Source: Pleodorina starrii (taxonomy: Eukaryota; Chlorophyta; Chlorophyceae; Chlamydomonadales; Volvocaceae). From it: a DNA stretch of 64,000 bases. A program made the position numbers and the translations under genes. Below the pieces are notes generated by a model, which saw nothing but the letters and a program-made list of their open reading frames with translations, did not search any database and was not told where the DNA came from. The stretch spans positions 2,106,501 through 2,170,500 of the forward strand of contig BRXU01000012.1 in the NCBI GenBank assembly GCA_030267565.1, given 5' to 3'. This document shows positions 40,001 through 51,048 of the stretch, piece by piece. Each line of letters begins with the position of its first letter. The first letter of the stretch is position 1.

Positions 40001-41854
40001 GCGGTTGCCAGTGCCGCTATCCACCAGTCACAAAAACGCATCCTGACAGTGCGGATCTTGGCCCCGGCCCCGACGCCCCCCCCCCAAACACACACATACA
40101 CACACAAACACACACACACACAAACACACACACGCACGACTGCCCTCCCCCCAGGACGGCCGCAACTGGGCCCGCATTGAGGCGGAGCACCACACGGGAG
40201 CGCTGTTCGATGTGGGGGCTGTAGCCGGGGCAGGTGCCCCCGGGGCCAACACCGCGACGCAGCTCTTCAACGGCAGCATGCAGGTCCGTCTGGCGGGTGT
40301 GTGTATGGGGGGTGGTGGGGGTGTTGAGTTCTGGTAGGGCTTCGTGAGGTGCCCGGATGGGGCGCAGATGGGCCCACGGGGAGGCTCTCTCACTCACACA
40401 CCGGGGGAGGCGCACTGAGTGGAGAGGCGCGGTGGGATGTGCGATTGGGGCGGAGGGGCAGCGGAAGGTGGGTTGCTGAAATGGAGGCGGTGCGATGGGG
40501 GCCCTCATGGGGGGGGGCGGTTGCCGGTGCTGCCGTGGGTGCTGGACCCACCGACCCACCGACCCACCGACCCACCGACCCACCGACCCACCGACCCACC
40601 GACCCACCGACCCACCAATCCATGCGAGGGGCCATCCCGGGGGGCTGCGGTGGGCACCGAGGCACGGCATCCGAAGCGCCAGCGCTGCAGCGCCCGGGCC
40701 CCCCCGGGCCCCCAAAGGTCCCCGTCCCCCCTCTCCTTCCCCTACCGTACCCCATACCCCATACCCACCTGTACTGCACCTGTACTGCACACGTGGGCAA
40801 CATGTAACACAGGTGTTGGCGGTTGGCCCGCGCGACATGCGCATGTACTACACCGCCTGGGACGAGTCGCTGCGGCGCTTCGTGGTCGCGCTCGCCGTCT
40901 CGCCGGATGGCTTCAAATGGATCCAAAAAGGTGTCGTATTCGACCCCGCCGCCGTGGCGGGCGTCGCCGCCGGCTCCGACGATGAGGACGACGGCTCGTC
41001 TGCCTTCGACGCGCTGGGTCCCGCGGCCGTCAGCGTCGTGCGCGACGTCGACAACCGCCAATTCCTGATGTTTTACGAGGCGGTTGCAACCGACAACCGC
41101 CGCAGCATCGGATTGGCGGTTAGTAAGGACGGCAAGACCTGGAGGCGCTACCCCGCGCCGGTGCTGGAGTCACAGCAGCCGGCGGCGGTGGCGGAGGAGG
41201 CGGGGCCGTCGGGGGCGAGTGACCCGTGGGACGGGGGCGACGTGGGCAGCCCCTGCGCGGTGTCCATGTCGGCCGGGCGGTGGCGGCTGTACTATGGCGG
41301 GCGGAGGCAGAGCGGGCGAGGTGGGTGGGCGGGCGGGCGAGTGGGTGGGTGGGGTATCGGTGGCGGGCTAGCATAGGCTGCACTGCACTGCACTGCACCG
41401 CTGCGGCTGTCACGAGGCCTATTCAGTATTCACCCAAGCGGGGAGGGGAAGGGAGGGTGCCCCAACCCACAGCCCGGAAGACTGTGACACCGGCACCCGC
41501 CTTGTTCGACCCACATGCACGACACGGCGATTGTGCAGCACCCCCTCAGCCCACCCCCGCGCTCTTCGCTGATCGCTCCCTCCGCGGCCACTCACTTCTT
41601 TGTCAGTTGGATAAAAACCCGAACCTGAATGCTGCCTGGAGAAACCAAACGACGGCGGCCCCAAAGCCCCGATCTCTCCGTCACCCTCACCTCCTCCCCA
41701 CCTGCACTTGCACCCACTGTCCACCCACCCACCGCCCCCAGGTCCCTGGCAGGGCATCGGTCTGGCTCTCAGCGTTGAGGGCGGAGCCACCTTCGAGGGA
41801 GTGCCAGTGGAGTACCGGCGGAGAGTGGCCAAGCCCGAGCCCGCGGTTGCGTAA
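37034..41854 (+). CDS. five-bladed beta-propeller glycosidase-like protein (GH32/43/62 clan type), plastid-targeted?
   Basis: Seven exons: 37034-37363, 38524-38641, 39034-39194, 39499-39690, 40155-40283, 40813-41320, 41742-41854 (TAA); 516 residues. The first 80 residues are rich in Ser, Arg, Ala and Pro and could be an organelle transit peptide. From about residue 100 the protein shows recurrent blade motifs: SWDEAAVGSPVV, WFMWYSGR, GVAVSRDGIRWFRG, YWMFYAGGDYE, MRMYYTAWD, VALAVSPDGFKWIQKG, FLMFYEAV, IGLAVSKDGKTWRRY, WRLYYGGR and GIGLALSVEGGATFEG. The alternating (M/F)(Y/F)Y-x-G and S-x-D-G-x-x-W pattern is typical of the plant/algal glycosyl-hydrolase family with a five-bladed propeller. Catalytic residues cannot be assigned with certainty. 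Introns 1, 3 and 5 carry large tandem repeats. Splice phases agree at all junctions. Confidence 0.82.
37434..37492 (-). repeat. dispersed motif related to the inverted-repeat element in the OPR-like gene
   Basis: On the minus strand the segment reads AAGAAGATACCGCAGC, then GGAGACGGCGTTAGCG, then GAACCGACCC. This is the same order as at 719-770. It lies in intron 1 of the beta-propeller gene. Confidence 0.6.
38000..38472 (+). repeat. polypyrimidine 11-bp minisatellite
   Basis: About 40 copies of TCCCTCTCCTC with few changes. The + strand is almost purely C and T over about 450 bases. It lies in intron 1 and ends about 50 bases before the acceptor. Homopurine/homopyrimidine mirror tracts of this kind can form triplex (H-DNA). 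Confidence 0.95.
38882..38895. repeat. 14-bp palindrome TGACCCATGGGTCA, copy 1
   Basis: Perfect dyad, in intron 2 of the beta-propeller gene. Identical copies at 39463-39476 and 56124-56137; one mismatch at 50157-50170. Confidence 0.9.
39261..39400 (+). repeat. (CCCTG)28 microsatellite
   Basis: 140 bases of perfect pentamer in intron 3 of the beta-propeller gene. It is stop-free and explains several long open frames. Confidence 0.97.
39463..39476. repeat. 14-bp palindrome TGACCCATGGGTCA, copy 2
   Basis: Identical to 38882-38895; 62 bases after the CCCTG array, in intron 3 of the same gene. Confidence 0.9.
40085..40135 (+). repeat. CA-type microsatellite, intron 4 of the beta-propeller gene
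   Basis: (CA)n with AAA interruptions, directly before the acceptor region of exon 5. Confidence 0.85.
40545..40616 (+). repeat. 8-bp repeat GACCCACC, nine copies
   Basis: Perfect octamer array in intron 5 of the beta-propeller gene. Confidence 0.95.
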
Positions 41855-43663
41855 GGGAGGAAGGGGACGCGGGCGGGGCAGCAAAGGGCACCGGCCACTG
41901 ACCCACCATCGGCCCCCGAGGTTGAGGACCTTACCGGTCGGCTGTCGCCCTGAAGCACACGCAGGCGGCGCGTCGGGACGGAGCACCTCATCGGGAAGTG
42001 GAGAGCGGTTGACAACAAGGTAGTTGCGGCTCGTCGGTCGTGGACCAGGGTTGCGGTAGCCGGTAGGGCATACACTGCATGTCGAAAGGAATGGGGCGCG
42101 TTGCCCGGGGGCCGTTTTCGGGCTGTTGTTGTTGGGGCTGTTGTTGTTGTTGAGGCTGTTGTTGTTCGGGCGCCCGGCCTGCCCCGAGATGCTGCGCTGG
42201 AGGAGGGCGGCGGCGGCGATCAGGTACGGCACTGCCGCAAGCTAGATGGAGGGGGCGACGGCCGAGCCGGCATCTCGGCCCCAAGTGGTATTGCTGTCAG
42301 GCCAGGGGGGAGGAGGGTTAGCGAAGACGCAACTTGGGGCGCTGTGTGTTTGGTGGTCGGCATTCATATCTCGGGAAGAAAACAGGAAGCGCGTGCTCGA
42401 CGACGCTGAACTTTTTGCATGATGCATGTATGCTCGACATTTTCTCTCAGTCCTTGGACCGCGAAGTCGAGGAGATGGCGAGAGAGCGAAGCGAGAAGGA
42501 GGATGCGCGTCGTTGCCCTTCCTGCCGTGCGCACGTTTGCATGTGGCGCGCAGGGAGACATGCGCGGGGGCCGATGCTTTGCGGTGGTTGCAGCTGCAGC
42601 AGCTCATGGTCCAGGGGGGGTGAACGGTGAACCGGCCTGCGATGGGTTGGGCCAGGTAAGGTAAAACACAAAGAGGTAATGGACGCAATGAATTGATTAC
42701 ATAGGAGCTGTAATGGACCCATGGCGCCAAAACCCCCAGGAAGTAGTGGAGAGCAACTGCCCACTGCAGCAGCAGCAGCTACGTCGGGCTTGGTGGGTTG
42801 ACGAGCCAGTTGCGGAGCGAATCCTAAAGCGACAGCTGCAATGGTGTCCATGCCTTCTATTTTACCGACACAATACAGACACATCTCTTTGCGCGGAAAG
42901 AGCTTGGTTGCGTTGCCTGGCCAGGCGGGCTGGCATCCCTGTGTGCGCAGCGCCTGCAACAGTTGCAACGCTTGCTCGACTCTCCTATCCGGACCCGGCC
43001 AACCCCATCCACCTAAGCAGCAACTGGCTTCTTACAGTGTTCGGTTCCCTCCATTCGATGGATTTTGAAAAGCGCAATGTTAAGGCTGTGTCGGGGACCA
43101 TTACCGTTTCAGCCTGTGCTAGCGCAAGAGGCAGAACGAACGCAGTCCGACGAACGCATCGCGCAGCTAGGTAGGTCGCACTCGCCGATTGGACATAGTG
43201 GCGGTGGTAAAACGTTTCGTTTGCCGCCGCCCTTCTCGCGAACTTGTGTTAGCCTTATTAATCGCGGTGGCACCTTCACGGGGGCTTCCAGTCTGCTGCA
43301 AATACGGCACGTATCTACGTTGTCGTGGACTGTGATGCGTGGAGGAGGTCAGGAAATTAATAAATTACAGATACCAGGCACGAAGCTATCGTGAAAAGGC
43401 GCTGGTTGAACTACCGCCGGGCAGAGGCCGATTGATTCTTGCAGTTGAATCCGCCGAGACCTGGGCTGAGGGAAGCGATTTGTTTGGGATCACAAAAGCC
43501 CCAGAACATATTCATATATTCCCGCAATTACTAGAGCAATCTAGTACCCTCCTTCCTCGGTCAGGCACGGTCCCGCCGAACTCAGCCGTGCTTGCGTTAA
43601 GTAGGTCTACCAGTGCATCCGGCGGACGAGACGCGTGCTTATACGTGCAAGAGCAACGTCAAC
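41855..43663. other. spacer between the beta-propeller and LPMO genes
   Basis: No convincing gene. A GTTGTT-rich stretch (42124-42175) and TGTAA at 42709-42713 are present. The last 500 bases are AT-richer and likely hold the LPMO promoter. Confidence 0.45.
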
Positions 43664-46600
43664 ATGCTGCATCGTCAGTCTGTCCTGATGGCGTTCGTGA
43701 TTTGGTTATTTTGCAACTCGGCTCGACTGGCGCAAGGCCACGGCTACCTGAAAAGCCCAATCTCACGAAACTATGCGGGTAAGAAATCTCTCAATTTACA
43801 GTATAGTGTATCATATGTATTACATACCAAAACGGTACAAGCCGTCAGTCGCACGCTCCATTAGTCACGCGCTACCCGACACCTTCGCATGCTCCTGCTG
43901 CGTTCACCAGGATTGTTTACAACTATGGACAGCCCATCTAAAGTGCGTATTTATATTTTACTTATTAAGTGTGCAAATCGTTAAGGAGCCCCTCGCACAG
44001 CTGCTGAACTGTCTCTGTCTCTTCACCCCATGGGACGCCCCGGCCTCTGGCCCCGCAGCGCGCCTGAACAACAAGTTCTACTGTGAGCACTGTGGCCAAG
44101 GCAACGGCAATCCGGTGGGGCGGTGACGCCATCGGGGCGCTGTCTGCGTCCGTGCACGAACTGCTGGCGTTTCACCGCCGTTCCCGCCAGGGGCACCTCG
44201 TCGCCTTGCGGCTCCAGTCCGCGCTCAGCAATCGTGTCTCGGGCCTCAAAGCGCGTGGCAAACGCGTTGGACGCATAGCCCAGATCCTAACCTTTGGCGT
44301 GGCCTTGAGGAAGCACGAGTGCACGACCCGTATGTTGCCACTAAAGCGCACGTTTTCAGGATGCTGATACGTCGCGCCACACCACCCCTCGCTCGCTCTT
44401 CCCTTCGCAGCCGGATGTGTGCGGCAACCCATTTCAGGTGCGGCGCTGTGTACATGGAGTGGCGGGGTGTGGGACTACGGGTCGGTTTGCTGAACACGGG
44501 GCCCGGGGAAACGAAAAGAATAACGCACTACGTGTCTGGCGCAGCCACCCACCACGGTGGAAAGGGATATGGTCAGCAGACCGCCGCAACCATCACCGCC
44601 GAAAGTGACCGTGTACGGTAGCCCCCCCCCCGAGGGAGACGTCGGACCACGACCCGCCACAGACATACACCTGCACCTGCACCGGGGACGCGCCACGGCG
44701 CCGGCTGCTGGTCGGGCGGACAGATGGATCAAACAAAACATCTGTAGCCGCAAACTGGGAACTGCCCAGTTATTTATCGCAATGTGCCCTAATCCCCCTC
44801 CCAGCTCCCTCGCCTGCTGCGGCACCTGGCGAGCGCATGGATGCGTGTATACCTGCCCTCCTCGTCCTCGTCCTCCTCCTCCTCCTCCTCCTAATCCTAA
44901 TCCTCCTCTTCCTCCTCTTCCTCCTCCAGGGCTCCCCCGGTGTCAACTTCACGGACGCCTCCCTGTGGTTCGACGGCTTCAAGGCTGCCTGGTCCTCGGG
45001 CCAGGAGGTGGACATCACCATCTACCTGTCCACCAACCACGGGGGCCGCATGGCGATGCGCCTGTGCCCCCGGGACCGCTTCGGGCTGTACCCCGCCTGC
45101 TTCGACGAGCCGGCCAACTGGCTGAGGAGGGTGTCGGCCGACCCCAAGTACAACGGAAAGGTGAGAACAAAGCAGAGAGCTGGGCTGAGAGGGGTCGGAG
45201 GAGGTCGGAGCGCCGCGGCTGATGGTGTGCAGCCGATACGCCACCCATTCCATGCACCCATGTGCCCTAACTGGGGGTGCAGAGCAGCTCCAGGGGTGAC
45301 GACAACGGTGGACGCAGTTGCATCCGGAGTGACACGGGTCCGGCCGCCTCGCTGCCCAGTGCCCACCCCCCTCCGCTGTCTGTCCGTCCTGCCCCTGCCC
45401 CTGTCCCGCCCTCAGGCGTATTGGTACCTCAAGCCCTCGGACTCGGAGATCACTCAGCGCTTCCGGCTGCCGGCGGGGGTAGCCTGCACGAATGGATGCG
45501 TGCTGCAGTGGTGGGTCGGGGGTGGGGGGGGAAGGGGGGTCGGTGCAGGCTGGCGGTGGGAGGGACGGCTGGCGGGGCAACAGATGAGGGAGGGGGGCGG
45601 GCGCTGAGACCTGAGAGGGCGGCGGCCTGGAAGCCCGGAGCTGGGGCAACGGTGTCGTCGCTGCCACCACCATCTATAGGCCACCGCCGTCACCATCGTC
45701 TCCCGGCATGCGTGTCCTGGGTGCGGGACTGCCGGTCGGGGTTGTTGCGGTCCGGTATGAAACACCACACCACACCACACCACACCACACCACACCACAC
45801 CACACCACACCACACCACACCACACCACACCACACCACACCACACCACACCACACCACACCACACCACACCACACCACACCACACCACACCACACCACAC
45901 CACACCACACCACACCACACCACACCACACCACACCACACCACACCACACCACACCACACCACACCACACCACACCACACCGCACCACACCACACCACAC
46001 CACACCACACCACACCACACCACACCACACCACACCACACCACACCACACCACACCACACCACACCACACCACACCACACCACACCACACCACACCACAC
46101 CACACCACACCACACCACACCACACCACACCACACCACACCACACCACACCACACCACACCACACCACACCACACCACACCACACCACACCACACCACAC
46201 CACACCACACCACACCACACCACACCACACCACACCACACCACACCACACCACACCACACCACACCACACCACACCACACCACACCACACCACACCACAC
46301 CACACCACACCACACCACACCACACCACACCACACCACACCACACCACACCACACCACACCACACCACACCACACCACACCACACCACACCACACCACAC
46401 CACACCACACCACACCACACCACACCACACCACACCACACCACACCACACCACACCACACCACACCACACCACACCACACCACACCACACCACACCACAC
46501 CACACCACACCACACCACACCACACCACACCACACCACACCACACCACACCACACCACACCACACCACACCACACCACACCACACCACACCACACCACAC

Positions 46601-48800
46601 CACACCACACCACACCACACCACACCACACCACACCACACCACACCACACCACACCACACCACACCACACCACACCACACCACACCACACCACACCACAC
46701 CACACCACACCACACCACACCACACCACACCACACCACACCACACCACACCACACCACACCACACGCCCTCAGAACTCGTCGCTGCTGCCCCCGTTCCTC
46801 CCCACCCCTCTCCCCCGCCCCACGGCCCCAGGTGGTGGGTTGGCTATCAGAACTGCTACCTGCCCTGTGAGAACCTGGCCGATGACGTGGAGGGCGAGTG
46901 CGGCAAGAGCGTCAACGGGGCAGGCCAGTGCGCGTCAATCCTGCAGACGGAGCAGTTCAACAACTGTGCGGGTGGGTGCTGGGTGCTGGGTGTGTGCTGG
47001 GTGGGGGGGGGGGTGCGGCTCATGAAGCTTTGCGGGCTTGCGAGGGGACCGCACGCGGGGGCGGCGCGGGGGGGGGGGTAATGCCTGCAGTCGGTTCGTG
47101 CTGCGGATGCGCCCCGTTGGAGCAGAGGAGGGGTGTGGGGGGAAGCGGCTGCGGACGGCAGTTCGTTGCGTGGGGGAAGGATGTGTATTTTTGGGGTCTG
47201 CCCCTGCCTCTGCCTCTGCTTCGTCTCCTGCCGCTGCCTAGGGAGGGCGGCAACGGTGTTTCGTGCTGCATGCATCGGTGACCCATTGCGGGGCTGCGGC
47301 GCATAAGGCCCCCACCGCTGGGGCCGTGAGCAAGCTTTCCGTACCACAGCAGGCCCTATCACCGCCCTCGCCCCCCAGACATCCCCCGGTTTGGAGCCTT
47401 ACAGGCTCTTCTTGCAGGCCCTTCTGTCGCACCCTTACCCCGACCCCTACCGACCCCGCCTCCCACCCGATCCCTCCTTCGCCCCCAGACGTCCTCATCA
47501 GTGCGTCAGGTGGCACTTCCCCACCGCCGCCGCCGTTGCCGTCTTCGCTATCGCCGCCCACACAGTCGCCCGTCCCCCAACCCAGCCCGAGTCCTAATCC
47601 TCCGCCACAATCGTCGCCGCCGTCACCCCGTCCCTCGCCCCCAAGCCCGCCACCGCCGCGCCCCAGCCCACCGCCGCCCCCCAGCCCGCCCAGCCCGCGA
47701 CCATCGCCCCCCAGCCCGCCGCCCCCCAGCCCGAAGCCCCCGGCGCCCAGCCCGCCGCCCTCCCCGCCGCCCTCTCCCGCCCCCGTCTGTCCCCCCCTGG
47801 AGTGGAAATGCTCCGAGTGCAGCCGCCTCGCCTCCGCCTCCGCTGGCCGCTTCGGGACCGGTCTGGAGCTGCCTTGCCAGCAGTGCGCGGGGGCGGCCAC
47901 CGACCCATGGGCCTGCCACAACTGCTTCGCCACGGCGCCCAACAGGGTAGGTAGCTGCGTAGCTCGAACTCCAGGGGGGGGTACCGGCCCTTCCACCGGT
48001 CTATCCTTACGTAAAAGTCAAGATTACTGTGGAATGCAGCCACGTCCCAGGCCACGCACCCAACCACCCTTCGGGACTCGCCTCCTCCTGCGGCGTACCA
48101 CAAACTGGCGGACTGACTGCTGCCGCTGCTGTTCCCGTCAGCAAGCAGACCCGGGGCCGCGACTCGGCTTTAGACGCCTGCGCTGTGCTGTGCTGTGCAT
48201 GCTCTGTGCTGCGCTGTGCGTTGACACGCACAAACCCCAACACGACCACTTAAGAACGTGACTATAACTGAGATCGACTTCGGGTCCCCCTTTCCCGGCC
48301 CCCCGCCCCCCCCTTTCCTCCCCGCCCCCCCTTCCCCCCCCCCAAGGACGTGTTGCTCGGCTGCCTGAGCTGCGCGGGGGCCAACGGCGGCAGCGGCTGC
48401 TCGCTCATCTGTGCGGCCAAGTCCCCGGATGCGGCCGCCATGGGGGCGTGTGCCGACTGCGCCAAGCGGGGAGGCAACGCCTGGGACTGCGGGGCCTGCT
48501 ACGAGGTGAGATGAGGGGCACCACGCACACATGCATAAGCTGCCTGCCTGCCTACCTGCCTGCCTGCAAGGTGGATGAGGGGGGTACCACATGCCCCATG
48601 GCCACATCTGCAAGTGCAGCTTTGGTGGGCACCGATGACGTTATCCACACGCCGTCCCCCCCAGCCTTTCGATGTGTGTGACGCACACCCGCCGCTGCCG
48701 CTGGCAGTGCGGCCGCCAGTGCCAGTGTTGTCATCGCGCCACCGCCTGTATATATATATATATATATACAAGGCGGATTGCGCTATATATATATATAGCG

Positions 48801-48884
<84 letters not shown>

Positions 48885-49208
48885 CGCAATCCGCCTTGTC
48901 CGCTCTATCCGCCGTGTCCGCCGCCTGTAGCCGCAATCCGCCCTGTCCGCCGTGCGTGTCCGCCTCTGCAGAAGTCGGGCGGCAGTGCCGGGAAGCGGGA
49001 CACCTGCCTGCGCTGCGTCGGCGACCGGGCCGGCGCGTGGGCGTGCGCGGAATGTACGGCACGGTACGGCAGTGTGTGCGAGGTGGAGCGTTGCGCGGAC
49101 TGCCTGCGCAGCGGCGCCGATGCCTGGGGCTGTTACACAGCCGCCACCACCTACGCGACCGCGTGTGGCGCTGGCGGCGGCACCGGCAGGAGGCTGATGG
49201 GCGCGTGA
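43664..49208 (+). CDS. secreted AA15-type lytic polysaccharide monooxygenase with Pro-rich linker and Cys-rich repeats
   Basis: Nine exons: 43664-43778, 44059-44114, 44411-44437, 44930-45160, 45416-45510, 46832-46971, 47489-47946, 48347-48505, 48972-49208 (TGA); 505 residues. LPMOs are copper enzymes that oxidatively cut chitin or cellulose. Residues 1-25 are a signal peptide; cleavage would expose H26 ([13 protein letters not shown]), the copper-binding N-terminal His. The second brace His is H103 in [17 protein letters not shown], where AA15 enzymes have NHxGxxxxxLCP. F217 in QFNNCADV is a candidate axial residue. Other marks are [20 protein letters not shown] and [13 protein letters not shown]. 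Residues about 226-330 are an SPPPP-type linker like those of volvocine wall proteins. The tail (333-495) repeats C-x2-C-x(7-9)-W-x-C-x2-C about four times. Intron 5 contains a 1-kb pentamer array and intron 8 a long hairpin. The substrate is unknown. Confidence 0.85.
45763..46765 (+). repeat. 1-kb (CACAC)n pentanucleotide array
   Basis: About 200 head-to-tail units with a single substitution (A to G at 45982). It lies entirely in intron 5 (45511-46831) of the LPMO gene. Because the unit length is not divisible by three, every frame on one strand reads the same five-residue cycle without stops (HTTPH on +, VVWCG on -). This accounts for giant spurious open frames on both strands. Confidence 0.98.
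48749..48898. repeat. TA microsatellite framed by a 15-bp inverted repeat (hairpin), LPMO intron 8
   Basis: 48769-48783 (CAAGGCGGATTGCGC) is exactly the reverse complement of 48884-48898; the space between is (TA)n with an extra TAGCGCAATA after the first TA block. The whole can fold into a nearly continuous hairpin of about 130 bases. A further TA tract precedes the left arm. It resembles a MITE whose core was replaced or expanded as TA repeats. Confidence 0.9.
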
Positions 49209-51048
49209 ACCGAACATAGGGTACTTTATTCGATACGTGGGCGCGGTAGCTGTTAGCCCCAGGCGCCCTTCCCCGGCTTCACTTGACGCCTGCCGGAGTC
49301 GTTTTGGCTTCCCGGACCGCTCAAGGGCACGTCCTCATCCTCATCCTGGGGGTACCTAATGCACCGAGTAGCGATCCATCCTTGGGGAGGGGAAGGGGGA
49401 GGCGGAAGGATGCAGTCGAGCCACACGTCACTCCAGGAAGAGCCAGCTCTGGACCTGCAGGCACAAGCGAGCTTATCATGGCATATTACTAATCGCATCA
49501 TGAAGCATCGTGAACAAAGAGGATTTTCCTGGGCCAGTCTCTGGAACGAACATTTTTATGTGTCCAATGATATTTGTGCTTTTGGTATCCATTTCATGCG
49601 AGGGTCACTTTCGGGTACCTGGAGGAAACTGCGCGCCGGGTTGTGTGTTGTGTGTGTGTGTGCGGTGGGGCAAAAGGGGGTGCGCAGAACGCGTGCGGTG
49701 CGTGCGGTGCTTGGCTGGTGGCAACCTGCGCTGCATTCCCCCGGGCGGGCGGGCGCGTCGTCTGGCAGCTCAGGTGCCAATCGCAGGTGCAGTGGGCGCT
49801 CGCTTGGTACAGCAGTAAACCAGTCATGCTCTGTCTGTTGCGCGTGGTGTGTGCTGTGGCCCATCAAGCCATCATCATGTCGAGTCGGGGAACATGTGAA
49901 GGTGGCGGACGGATGTGTGCGGTGGGTGGCGCTCGGGTTAATTAATAACAGAGGAGCTGGATAACAGCTACTTGGTGCGATCGCACAACTCTGTGAGTCT
50001 ACCGGTAATGTTCAGTAGAACATCAAGACACTTGGCGCTCGGGCGGAGGGGTTAAGAGGTGGCGCCGCTGCATTTTGCTTCCGGGTCGATCTGCGTCAAA
50101 AATAGAATCCGGAGCGGGAGGCCACAGGCTGGAGCTGGGGCGGCAAGGCTGGTGGCTCACCCATGGGTCACTGCTACATGGGCGTTGGGCGTTGGGAGGA
50201 CGCGTGAGCACGACCTGACTTTGTCTCAGCACGGTACTACCGGTCCCCTCATGGAACTGAATAAAGGGTCAGAAATTGCATTCATGATGGACGGGTCGCA
50301 CAGGCTGCGGGAGTCGGTGCAGGGGCCTTGTTTGAGGGCAGACATGTGGGGCTGCACCAGCACACAGCAACAGTGATGGATCCGCATGTATATTGAAATA
50401 ACATATTTATCACAACCCGCCGCGGGCGGCTAGAGTACAACGCGAAGTGAAGGGCGTCTCCAGCCGCTCCTGGGATGGTGTCCAAGGAGAAGTTGTCGAC
50501 GACCTTCCCGTCATCCTCGTGGGAGTGTCCTGCTCTTGTGTCGGCGCGGCAGAAGATTTGGGACCTAGGTGTACCCACTACTGCGAGTGTTCACGATGTC
50601 ATGCAAGTTGATGACCAGCGTGGTCTTGCGAAAGCTATTTACGAGATGTTTGCTTTGCGGCGTGAGCGTATCGCTTCCTAACAGTCTGTTTGTGTGCGAA
50701 CACATCCAGTCTACTTCATTCACTGTACCACCATCGCTTCGAATCATTCTTTGTCTTTTTGGTTTTCTTTACCTTTTTTTGCGCGACTGAGGCGGTTCAT
50801 GAGCCTCCGGGTTCGTTTGAGCCGTACGAGCTCATTGAAGCTTGTAACATCCATCCATCCATCCATCCATCCTCGTTCCTTGTCACGCCTAGTTCATTCT
50901 TAGCCACTTAAAAGGAGCGCTGCTGCAAAAATTGCCAGTTCAAAAATACCAAAATCAAACTTGACAAAGATCTGATCCCGCTTTGGAGCAGAGATACGAA
51001 AAGACCCGGTTGTTCAGTAAGTCCACGGCTGGAAGCCCCAACCAGGAC
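49209..51048. other. spacer upstream of F-box/ankyrin gene A, made of duplicated blocks
   Basis: 49545-49860 matches 60200-60510, and 50070-50520 matches 55930-56525 and 60850-61360. Only fragments of meaningless open frames are present, so these are duplicated non-coding spacers. CATC repeats occur at 50850-50872. Confidence 0.6.
50881..50980 (+). promoter_or_regulatory. conserved upstream block of gene A
   Basis: The block from TGTCACGCCTAGTTCATTC to TTGACAAAGATCTGATCCCG is almost identical before genes B (56535-56632) and C (61497-61592). It lies 50-170 bases before each ATG and so probably covers the core promoter or 5' UTR. Confidence 0.45.

Noticed and set aside
42447..42968. 173-residue minus-strand open frame between the beta-propeller and LPMO genes
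   Set aside because: No domain, no splice or promoter context, and codon use unlike the real genes nearby.
45277..47025. 582-residue open frame on + (and 434-residue frames on -) through the CACAC array
   Set aside because: Produced by a stop-free pentanucleotide repeat; the flanking LPMO exons show that this is intron 5.
48783..49217. Open frames of alternating Tyr-Ile from the TA tract
   Set aside because: Dinucleotide repeat in intron 8 of the LPMO gene.
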